Source: Chrysomallon squamiferum
Lineage: Eukaryota > Mollusca > Gastropoda > Neomphalida > Peltospiridae
NCBI GenBank assembly: GCA_012295275.1
Contig: CM022670.1
Span: 40,339,251 to 40,403,250, forward strand
Direction of reading: 5' to 3'
Length of the DNA stretch: 64,000 bases
This document shows, one piece after another, positions 17,071 to 28,500 of this stretch; positions within the stretch are counted from its first letter, which is position 1, and every line of letters starts with the position of its first letter. A program made the position numbers and the translations under genes. The notes under the pieces were generated by a model, which was not told the DNA's origin, did not search any database, and saw only the letters and a list, made by a program, of their open reading frames with translations.

Positions 17071-19027
17071 ATGTTTAATGTATTCATCACTTCGTTACTT
17101 TACTTTGCCTTTCTGTTAAAAAATGAAATGCAGCAAATGTCCTATGAATATTTATGTTATGTGTTTACACGTGGCAGTTATTTATATCACGCGCAACAAC
17201 AAAACGGCATGGTGTCTCACAACGCAGTAACTTGCTTGTTGCTCTACACGTGCTTTTGTAAGATCTCAGCAAACCATAATCAAAACGAGTTTTGTCAGAA
17301 ACATGAAAATGGAGTCACGTGTGACAAAATGAATCCTACACTTACACATCTGGATGGCGGAGAAGTAAGATATCTTATCTGAAACAAAATACTACGACAA
17401 CTAAATCTGGATATGATAAGCGATTCCACATTAATAATGCTTAAAGAAACGGAGCTCATACATTGTAAATTTTATTAACAGTAAAATTAATACGAGTGTT
17501 AAATTCCAGTATCGATATTTTTTCTTAGTACAATCATTTTTACCGATATTATTTATTTTCAAAATATTGCAATTAAAATGATTATAGTATAATAATATTT
17601 GTTAAAATATACAAAAAATAAATAGAGGTTTATTTATATACTATAGACTCTATTAAAATTATTAAATCCGATTTTATTTAACCCAATAAATAACATATAC
17701 TTTTTTCTTCCTTTTTTATTTTTTAAAGGTTGGAAAAATAAAAGAAATTGTTCTCAGTGATGGTTCTAAATTGGAAATGAAAACTCTCAGTTTAAAACCA
17801 GTCCTCTTTGGTGAGTTTAGCAGTCGATGTAGTTAATTAGTGAATCAGTGTTTACGAAACCTTAATACGTTTTAGTATTCATATTATTTGATGTCGATTA
17901 TACGCTTTATATATATATATATATATGTATTACAGTCAATCTGTATAATCAAGTAATATGTATATTACCTGAAAAATTCAAGTAATATGAAAAAGAAGAT
18001 AAAATACATGACATGAATGGACAGCTCAACCGCTACAGTTTACTGGATCAAACCATACATGGCCATAACTGCATTGAGCCAAATAACTCATACCGAAATT
18101 GACGATTTATGGGGGGTTTTGTTTTGTACAAAGATTTAATTTTAAAAATATAAAATATAAATTTCTATTCCGATAGAAACGATATCCACTGAAAGAATTC
18201 ATTTAGTTTAAAAACGTGTTGTTATTTTTGACAGAATTGCCGGGTTTTTTATCTGATGAAGAGTGCAGTCATTTTCTGACTTTGGCCAAGCACACTGGAC
18301 TTAGAAGCAGTGGAACGTTTAAGGTGAAAACAAATCATTTCAGAATTCACGACATGGATGGCGATCGTAAATTAACTCTTACCGAAGTATAAATCTACTA
18401 CTACTACTACTATTACAACTATCACTATTATTATTGTTGTTGTTGTTGTTGATCTTCTTGTTATTGTTATATATATATATCAGTGGCGTGCAGAGGTCTG
18501 GTGATGCCCTGGGGCCAACTCCTTGTTTGAATGCCCCAAAGACTCAAGTATAAGGCCTGGTATTGAGAAACATTATGAGAAAGGAAGATATTTTGAATAT
18601 GGAAACACAAATGAAATATAAAATAAAATCACCCAAATTTATTAAGTTCTTTTCCCCAAATGATACCTCCTGTCAGAAAACACTTGAATTACTTCACTTT
18701 TTACATCAGCTGTTAGAAATTCTTTTTCATTGCATATTAGTCAGTCGCTCCTGAGATGCTGAAGACCTCGGATTTTTTTTATTAATTTCATTTTGAAAAT
18801 GACCTTTCACAACTTGTGACTGAAAATGCTATTGTAAGTCCCACCCCATTTGGATGCCCGGGGCCACCGCCCCTTCGGTCCCCTGTCTGCACGCCAGTGA
18901 GATGTATCACTCTAAGAACTTGTCTGTCTTTTACTATTTCAAACAGTGTCTGATGATCTGCTTATTTCCTGATCATGTTTTTTATTATTTTTTTTTTAAT
19001 CTTTTTTCTTCTTTTTTTTTTTTTTTT

Positions 19028-19062
<35 letters not shown>

Positions 19063-19922
19063 TTTTTTTTTTTTTTTTTTTTTTTTTTGGCCGACCAATC
19101 TCAATTAATAACGAAATATAACAACCTAAGAATACAGTGAAATAACTGGACTCCGCCATTTTTTTCACAATGCCTACAGAGCAACATTCTATCAAGTTTT
19201 CAGTCAGAATTTTGTTTTAGATCATTCATTCGTACTGGCGCAGTTACCCTTCAAACACACAGACAAATTTTGTATTACGATTATAAATTCCTGTAAGAAC
19301 AACAACTAAATTTTAAATTTCTTTATAATATTATCTTTTATCTGCTTATTTATAAACTTTTTTTATATTTATAAAAATCTAAATTACAGATGAGAGTTAC
19401 AATAGAAGAATTATTTGACGTGTATCTTTCCGAGGATGATATTTTAAACATGTAAGTACAAAATAATGTGTGACAGCTTTGAAATAAAAATATATAAGGT
19501 GAGACAATGTGTATGTGTCTGTGAGGAACACGGGAATGAATGAGCACATGCATGACCGAACGATGCTTGTTAATCTTAGTGCCACACCCATTTTAACAAT
19601 AATAACATCACTGCTTTATTTTATATTTACAATGTCTCTGTTACCACCCTAGCAACAGTTTTTACTGAACTGAAAATTATTAATTGAACAGTCTCTCTAT
19701 CATATTTTTATTTCATTAAAATCGCAACTCACGTTACACATTCACTTTTATATGAATAATACATGTTTCAGTACAAAACAGAATTAAATAAACGCAAAAT
19801 ATAAAAATTCACAGTGGGAATAATAGTTCGAATAGTGTAGACAGTTTTGTGAGCGAGTTTAAGATGTCCAAATATGTTTGAAGATTCTTGAAGAATATTT
19901 CTTGTGGAATTTAAATCTATCT

Positions 19923-19953
<31 letters not shown>

Positions 19954-20264
19954 TTATTGGGTTTTTTTTTGTTTTTTTTGGGGGGTTTGTTACAGACGTT
20001 AAAATTTGACAAATAAATGTAGTCCTACATCACCGACATTTTCATATATTTTTGTAAAACCTATGCAGTTATGTGCACCAATACTGGCTTTAACCTGTGC
20101 ATAAAAAAGATAACAAATATTTAATTATTCATTTGTATGTAGCAATTACATTTAATGCTTGTAGTTGTTAAGGTTAAGTTATTTTCATTTATCAAATAAT
20201 AAATAAATAAATAAATAACAACAACAAAAATAATAATTAGGTAGTTCATCTTCTTCTTCTTATT

Positions 20265-20296
<32 letters not shown>

Positions 20297-20848
20297 TTTT
20301 AAAAAGTAAGTCGTTCCACTTGACCTGTTCCTATTGTTGACATATTGTTTAAGGTTGCTTGACGGTCAGTAACAGAGAAACAGCTATAAACTTAGAAACG
20401 TTTGTCAAACAATCTCAAATAGGTGAATCTTTTTTTGTCCACACGTGGTAGATAAAAATATGTTTAAAAATTAAGTTATTATTACAATTAGTTTATTTAA
20501 AATTAAATCTTCTATGTAAGTATTATTTTAAATAGAATATAAATGTATTATTTTTCTGTATATTTTTCTTCCCAAAAAAACCAATAGTTGTGAAGAGGTC
20601 AATTTGTTATTTCATTTTAAAAGATCAGAAACCAGCTGTTATCCAGTGGCAAAATGTAATAGAGATATTTATTTTTCATTTATTAACATGTAAAACAGAC
20701 TGCATTTTTGTCTGTTATTTTCAACTTTTTCAAAAAAAATGTTTGAACCTATACGGTATTTGTGTTTGTATATATAGTTTGTATCGATTATCTTTTTAAA
20801 ATCGATTATCTTAAAAAAACCATTAATCATTTACGTTTTACAGCTGCT

Positions 20849-20888
<40 letters not shown>

Positions 20889-23343
20889 AAAAAATAATAA
20901 TAATGAAATAGAAAGAAAAAAATAATAATAAGCATTAAAAAAAATGTAACAAAACAAAAACAAAAAAACCCACTAAAATAAATTATAGGTTATGCCATAT
21001 GATTTTCATAAATATTTAAAATAAATTATGGTGTTTTTAAAGTTATTTTGTATATTACAAAAAAAATCCATTTCCTTAGTAATGCATAAAAGTAAAATCA
21101 GACCCGTACGCAGAAATTTATAAAACGGATGCATAAGTGACGGTCTAAAGCACATGAGTTTTAAAGAAAGTCCTGGGGCGTGATCTCACCCAGACATTTT
21201 TAAAAAATGTAGGAGACGCATTATTATTATTATTATTTTATTACACCTTCACTGTCCGACCTTGGCAGACAAGGAGGATGCGTACGCACCCGTTGCTTCC
21301 CCGTGCTCACGGGCCTGAATATATTTAACAGTTTAAAAATATATTACAATGATTGTTTCTACTTTTGCAGGTATAATGCCACAAAAATGGATGCTGATAA
21401 TGACGGTGATTTGAACCATAATTATTTTAGTAATTTTGTAAAAAGAAAGAAGTTAAGACGGAAATAGAACGAAATAGTACTAGACTACATTAACGACTGA
21501 TATCTAATTTGGATAAATAATAAAAGAGTTAACAAACTAAAAAGATAGACCTACTTTCAAAGCAACGGCTTCGGTCTTACATAATATTAAGAAATTAAGC
21601 CCACTCGTTATAAGCAGAGGTATAACTTTAAGAAACAAAGTTAATAAATAAATTACATAAAAAGGTAACGTTATGCTGACGGGTTTTTCTTAGAACTGAT
21701 TACTTTTGACGAACTGAAAAAAGCAAGTCCATATCGTCTGCGGGATTACGTTATTAAAGAACATCCCGAGAAACGCGCACGTCAGAGTAATTCCGCTTTG
21801 TTGTTTCCCGCCAAGTCGACAGATGCCGTATTTCAACGAGTCCAGAAAAGGTTTACAAATGTTTTATTATCTCTTTTCATAACAATAATAATAAAGAATA
21901 AAAATATTATAATAATTTCATTGTAGAATGATGATAAACAAGCATGTATATATTTTGAGTGTTAGTTAATTTTTTCAGCTTTGCAAATCATTTCTATTTC
22001 TGATTTTATTTCTGATGGATTGCTTATTGTCAGCTGACATTATTTCAATGGACAAAATGCAAGCCATTCTCCGATAAAATCTAATAGGTTTTTTTTTCTA
22101 AATCTACGTATGCATATTTGTATGTATTTCATCGTGTGCATATGTATATATCTGCTTGTTTTGTGTGTGTGTGCGTGCGTGCGTGTGTGGGTGTCTGATT
22201 GTAACAGACTGATAGAAATACAGTGACAAATTATAATTAAACAATGAGATCTGATATATTTTATTTGTTTATTAGTTGCTGGTTGATACGTCTGCTAGTG
22301 TGTGTGTGTGTGTGTGTGCGTGTGTGTGTGTGTGCGCGTGCGTGTGTGGTGTAAATAGGTCACTGATTGGTCAGTGGAAAAGCTCGTACATGTATAATAT
22401 ATTTCTGCTAATTATTTTGAGAAATACACAACACGTAAAACAGAGATTTTGACCTTCGTTCCCTTTCAGAAGTTCCGATAACCGACATTTTAATTGTTGA
22501 CTTCATTGTTTCTGTCTTTGCTGAATGCGTATGCCGATTTAATACGTAAAGATTTGGTTTCTCTTCCAGAGTGTCAGAAGTTATAGAACTGCCTGTAGAA
22601 TTAATTAAACTAAGTACTTTTCAGGCAAGTTAAAATAAATTTATCATTAAATCACACGATGAAAGATAGGGATTTCACCTGTCATTAATATTCATATATA
22701 GATGAACCTCGATTACCCGAACGTCAGTTATCTGAAAATGTAATTAGCTATACTGTTATGTTTTAGCAAAACTGTATCGACGGTTTCCGATTTTGGTGGA
22801 ATGGTATGAAGTCGATGTCTTTAATTGTTTCACCTTCATCAAATGTTATCAAAAATAAATAAACACATCTGAAGTAACAGTCACTAAATATTTTCTTCAC
22901 AAAACAATGACCGATTAGTTAGTTTATCACCTCCTCAGTGAACTTTATTTACACCATCTTATATATTTGACGAATTACTTTATTTCTTGCACATTAATAT
23001 ATTTATGATAATTACATCATGCTTCCGTTAATTTTAAGCTCCATAATTTCATATTTAAACAATAAATAAATTGATTTTGTTTGTAAAATATCATGGATTT
23101 TTAAGCAGTATCCAGTGTGTCTATACATTTATCAGTTCAATGAAATTCGGAGTTTATTGGTATTTAAAAGTTATATTAGCAGTTCCCATTGGAATATGTG
23201 GCCATTGAACATATCTGAGGGGTGATGAATGTAATTAATTTTGTAGTTTCCCGTGTCAGGATATAGTAAAAAAATATACTGAGGTAAAGTACCGTATTTT
23301 ATATGTAAAATAATATTGTGGGTTTTTTTTAATTTTAAAAAAT

Positions 23344-23379
<36 letters not shown>

Positions 23380-24945
23380 TAATTAAAAATTAATTTAAAA
23401 AAAAAAATTTTTATTATTCACACTTATTTTGTAGATAGTTCATTATGGAGTCAATGGTTATTACAATGCTCATTATGATTCACACAAAAAGGTAACCAAA
23501 ACTCCTTGCTGTATGCCATTTGGCAAAAAACCATGTCGAATGTGCAGGTAAGTACATTTTAATCCTTTGTCCTAACAGAATATTCAGCTAAATTATAATA
23601 GCTTTTGATCTAATTCATGCTTTAATTTTTGTCTGAGAAACAATGAACCACACCATAAATCCTTTCAGTGGATCCACAAAACTACTTTGTGTTGTAACTT
23701 ATGCATAAAAGGCCATGGTATGTGATATCCTGTCTTTAAGAAAGAGCTTAATAAAAGATCTTAAGTGGTAACAGATATTTCATTTCTCCTGTGTTGTGAC
23801 AGAAATTTGTTCATACACAGTAACTACCATTATTGTTTTTCATTTTTAAATTAAATTAATATGCTGGATGGCTTAAAATAATTTGTTTAGTATATATATT
23901 AAGTATCACACTGCAAAAGCTCATAAAGATCACTGTCTGTGAAGAAGATATAAAAAGAATGGAAAAAGTAACTAAAATAAAAGTTAATGGTTTTGTTGAC
24001 ATCCAGCAGATTTTTAATAAAATACTTTGTACATCTCAGTAATTATTTCTAATGTAATATTATAATTAAGTTACAGCATTTCAACATTTTATATAACGAA
24101 ATTCATCTTTTGTCAAAACTGTTTGGATTCAGCATACCTTAAAATCTTTATATGCCAAATTTCATGCTTTCTGTAAAATGTTCTTCACATCTTGTATTAA
24201 GCCAAATGCCATTCAGTGGGCATCTAAAATTCCAATAACCCATCAAACTGCTGAATTATCTCCTACTCTGAAGTATTCACAGAGATGTATGTCTATCAAC
24301 AGTTATGTTTCAGGTACATGAGTATCCTTTTATATCTGAATGATGTAGAAGAAGGAGGTGAGACTGCATTTCCAGAGGCAGATAATGAAACTTATAATTA
24401 TATTGTAAGTAAATTAAATTATTTCTTGTTTTTTTTTTGTTTTGTTTTTTTATTTAAATAAATAAATAAAATATTAAAATAAAAAAATATATATATTAAA
24501 AGCATATGAATTTTTTTTTTTTTTTTTTTTTTTAAATGCTGAAAAGAGCCATAAATATAAAATATAAACACCATTGGTACTCATTAAAAATTTGTGAATA
24601 AACCAAAACAAAATGATGACTGAGATAATAGTAACAATACTTCTGTTTTTGTAATAATACAAACTAAACTGTAATATTTTACAGAAGCTTAAAATAGAAG
24701 AAAAGAGTAACTTGTTTCTCCACTGTGACAAAGCCAAACTAAAAGTTCTGCCAGTGAAAGGCAAAGCTGTGATGTGGTACAACCATTTTGTTGACAAAGA
24801 AACCCAGTGGCTTGGCAAGTTGGACATATTCAGCATCCATGGAGGATGTCGTGTGAAAAAAGGGAGAAAAATGGATAGGAACTTTCTGGATAACTCTTAC
24901 AGACAACAAAGAAGAAGACACAAAAAGAATAGCAAAATTATCTGA
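17071..24945 (+). CDS. P4HTM: Transmembrane prolyl 4-hydroxylase (P4H-TM), complete
   Basis: P4H-TM is an ER-membrane Fe(II)/2-oxoglutarate dioxygenase with EF-hands, reported to hydroxylate HIF-alpha. Exons: 17071-17364, 17729-17810, 18235-18386, 19390-19451, 21371-21405, 21694-21850, 22570-22624, 23435-23547, 24314-24404 and 24685-24945, giving 433 residues. Two EF-hand loops are visible: DMDGDRKLTLTE (about 165-176) and DADNDELITFDE (about 204-215, formed across a splice). The dioxygenase core has the HxD iron ligands in YYNAHYD (H292, D294), the distal His in SIHGG (H399) and the 2-oxoglutarate lysine ten residues later (K409). YLNDVEEGGETAFP and MWYNHF also match the family. The start is uncertain: the ATG at 17071 is the longest choice, while the ATG at 17209 (MVSHNAVTCLLLYTCFC) would begin directly with a signal-anchor-like segment. 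The intron after 22624 uses a GC donor. The basic C-terminal tail is unusual. Confidence 0.93.
18481..18899. mobile_element. hAT-like non-autonomous DNA transposon in P4HTM intron
   Basis: The ends form an inverted repeat: CAGTGGCGTGCAGA on the left, and on the right TCTGCACGCCAGTG (reverse complement CACTGGCGTGCAGA), with one mismatch. The element is 419 bp. CAGTGGCG is a common hAT terminus. Flanking 8-mers (ATATATAT and AGATGTAT) agree at 6 of 8 positions, compatible with a decayed target-site duplication. No transposase is encoded, so it is a MITE. Confidence 0.75.
19022..19088. repeat. (TTTA)n microsatellite with flanking poly-T
   Basis: About nine TTTA/ATTT units are followed by a pure T run of about 25 bases, inside the P4HTM intron. 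Similar (TTTA)n tracts occur at about 19923-19952 and 20265-20300. Confidence 0.9.
21099..21317. mobile_element. Possible short MITE with imperfect inverted ends
   Basis: The left end is CAGACCCGTACGCAG. The right end in reverse complement is CAGGCCCGTGAGCACG. The interior also contains GATGCGTACGCACC near the right end. The element is 219 bp, GC-richer than its surroundings, and lies in the intron before P4HTM exon 21371. No target-site duplication is clear, so this is tentative. Confidence 0.45.
22700..22740 (+). mobile_element. Possible pogo/Tigger-like terminal relic
   Basis: The short stretch GAACCTCGATTACCCGAACG followed by TCAGTTATCTGAA resembles the ends of pogo-type DNA transposons. 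I cannot find the partner end with confidence, so this may be a solo relic. Confidence 0.25.
23925..24010 (+). pseudogene. Decayed partial copy of the P4HTM last-exon end
   Basis: This intronic stretch (about 23,925-24,000) parallels the end of the last P4HTM exon and the bases after its stop (about 24,890-24,975). The shared order is GAAGAAGA, then AAAAAGAAT, then AAATAAAAG and GTTAATGG. It has several differences and no open frame. It lies between exons 23435-23547 and 24314-24404. Confidence 0.5.
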
Positions 24946-25351
24946 AATAAAAGGTTAATGGCTTTAGAGATGTCTGAATACATTTTTTAATATTATCCTT
25001 CACATCATGTAAAATAATGATATAAAAGGAAACCATCAGACACAATACCAAATCTGTTTTCATTTATCAGCAGCAGTGGGTCTTTTGTATATAACTTACG
25101 AAACGCAGGACAGCATGTACCATCTTTTTTTAAACTGGATATAGAGAACTGATTAGATGAGGTAAAAACAAAGCCATAAATTTATATTTAACATATTTAT
25201 CTGCATTTGTAGAAGTATTTAAAAGAAATAAAATATAAAATACAGTAAAATAGTTACTATAATATTACTGGTTTGTAACTTCATTATGTTCAAAACAGAA
25301 CTGATTAAATAATTCATGTATCTTTACTTACATATTATTATAAAATATATA

Positions 25352-25352
25352 G

Positions 25353-25407
<55 letters not shown>

Positions 25408-25415
25408 TGTGTGTG
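25352..25415. repeat. (GT)n microsatellite
   Basis: A nearly pure GT repeat of about 28 units lies between the convergent 3' ends of P4HTM and OGFOD1. The rest of 24946-25597 is AT-rich 3' UTR with several AATAAA-type signals. One of them (24946-24951) directly follows the P4HTM stop codon. Confidence 0.9.
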
Positions 25416-25597
25416 TTGTTTGTGATCACATATTCAACAAAAAAAAGAAATGCAAAAAGACTAAAATATTATAAAATACATAAAGTAATTCTAGGATCTT
25501 AAAACTTAGTGTGAAAGAAATTAGTTTGAATTATAAAAGTCAATTATTATATAGTATATTTTTAAATTTATTTTGCAGCTGTCAGAAGTTTAATGTT

Positions 25598-28500
25598 TCA
25601 CTCAAAGTATACTGAGGCAATGTCATAAAAGTTCTTGTTGTTTTTGTCTAAAACTGTGTGATTGACATGTTTTACAAAGCGCAGAGTATTCACATCCCTG
25701 TAGACAAGCGACAAAGAGTTTTCCACTGGATGAACTGTCAACAGCTGAAATTTAAACCAGATATATTTTCTGAATCTAGTTTTATCTGCAAATTAAATCA
25801 TTAGTCAGATGAAAGCATTGTAATTAATGATAAAAAAGTAATAATAAAAAAAAAATAAAAGTATTAAAACTCTATCTAACACTTCCATTATTTTGGCAAA
25901 CTATTTTCAAAAAAAATCATCACCAAAACATTGATTACATTTTATTGTTATTTATGCATACATTATTTAAATAAAACCAATATTAAAATGTTATTAATAT
26001 TTTATTGATAACAGTGAGTTCAAATCAATTTTAGCATGAAATTCAATTATTACTTACATAAACTTGGATCAACACTGCAAAACCAGTATAAAATATAATA
26101 CCTTTTTGGCAACATGAACTTCCAGCTTTTAATAAAGACATCTTTTAATATAAAAACTAGCAAAAAGAAATTATCTGCTGGAAAACATACCTCTTCATCT
26201 TCTCCTTTTGCAATGTATGATGTGTATCCTCCATGTGAAGGTTGCCAGTCTAAAACACAACATTTTAAATTATATAGTTATTTATGTTTTTTACATTAAA
26301 TGTTAATATATTTTTATAATTATATTTTTGTAACAATTCCAAACATTCTTGCCCTAAGATCAGATTTGTTCTTTTAGAAACTGAATTTTCTTTTTCATTA
26401 TTTCTGTTCAAAGAATATTAATTAACAATGTCCATAAACCAAACTTCTGTTTAAAAAACCATGTTTATATATAAACTTTTTAAATACATATTACACAATA
26501 AGAACTGCAACAGAGCATAAAAAAAAAAAAATAACAACAGTAATAATAAAAAAAAAAAAAAAAAAAAAGTAAAAATAAAAATATTCACATGTTAATTAAT
26601 ATTTTACAACTGATAATACTTCCAAAACATCATTTTTATTAAAACTACCAGTATGTCATTATACTATAATGGGTCTTAAACTGTTAGTTAAATATAATGT
26701 TACCTTTGCTTCCTATGCTTAACACAGCATCTAAGGCAACTTGAGAGACGTCTCTGTCTGTGTCATTAACCAGTGTGTAACTTCCATGTGACCATCTCCT
26801 TACTTCACTACAGCATCTTGGAGTTGTAGAATCTTCACCTGACAAAAAACCCATAAATTATTGTACTAGAAAGAAATTAAATAATTAAAATCTCAGAAAA
26901 TCTAATATAATCAGACAAAGGACTATTTTGTGATCTTTAAAAATGAAAATGAAAGAAATATGTGTATATACACATATCAGACAAAAAGACAAAGAAATAT
27001 GAAATAATTGCAAAATAATAATAATAAAATATATTTAAGTAAATTGTATAAAAATACTCGGTGAAAAAAAATTAATCCTCTAGGACTGTAAAACAGTATT
27101 AACGTAAACACACCTTTATTTTCAGTTACATTTTCTTTAACAACATTTGAACTTTCAGCCTCTTGTTCTGACTCTGAATCTGAAACTGCAGCTAGTTCAT
27201 GTAACTTGAGGCCAGTCAGATTGGACAGGATCAGAAACATGGCATCTGATTGGAAGAACTTTATACAGTCCTGCACTATGATTGGCTGGTCAGCTTTTTC
27301 ACATCTGTGGTAGTTTCTAAACAGATAATTTAAATTTCAGTTTTGGTAAATATCCATTTCAAAACATGATATGATTTAATAATAATAATAATAATAATAA
27401 ATGCTGTTATTAAATAGGAAAATGAAAAATAAACATGGGGAACAATCTAAAGAAAATAAAAATTATGTAAATGGAAATTATAAATGTCACCTTTTGTGTG
27501 GTGGTCCCCTATGTTCCCATTTTGTTTGATTTGACTGAAGAGCCAACAATAATTCTGAATATTTATCTGCCTGAAAAATAATTAAGTTCAAAAACTAAAA
27601 GTGTATAAATGTCTATAACACAGATAATCCATTTACAAAATATTAGTTACAAATTTTGTTATGAACTGATAGAAACTGTTTCATATTAAATATTCTGATG
27701 AGTTGTGTTAGTACTCTAAGGTGATAAACTTGAATGTGTTATGTATTAAATACCTGTAGAAAATCCTGAAGCTGTATTTCTGAATCAGTTTCAAATGTTT
27801 CCTTTATTTCTGCTTGGGTCACAGGATTTAGATAAACAGGATTAATCCATGCATAGAGCTCATCTTCCTGAAATAGCAAAAAAACATAAATAAAATTAAT
27901 TAATTAATTAGTAATAATAATAAGAAGAAGAAGAAGAAGAAATAAATAAATAATAATAGCAATAACAATAATAACAATATAATAAAATACTGTTAATAAT
28001 AAATAATAAAAAAAAATAATAATAATAATAATAAAAAATCAAATAAATAATAAAAAATGTAAGTAAAAAAATTAAACAAACTAGGTTCTGTCTAGACAAA
28101 TGGATCAATGTTTTAACAGAGAATATAGAAATATTCTGTTCTAAGTATGACTATGAGTATGATATTTTGTTATCTTTCAAATGTGGATGGAACAATTCTT
28201 TAATGAAAATAGAATAATAAAAAAAAATAAAAATAAAATATATATGTATGTGTATATAATTATATAATATATTTAATAACAACAACCAGAAGACAAATAA
28301 CAACAGAAATATTAGAATTTTACCTCCAGTGGCACACACTGTGTTAATATGGCTGCTGGTTCAATGAAAGCTGGAGGCCTGGGTAATGGAAAACTGTGAT
28401 ACCAGCCTGTTACAGTAAGTCTCGTCTTGTCTTTTGATAAAACCTCTGCCACCTGAGACAATATTAATAAAGTTTACATAAACACACATAGACATTGTTC

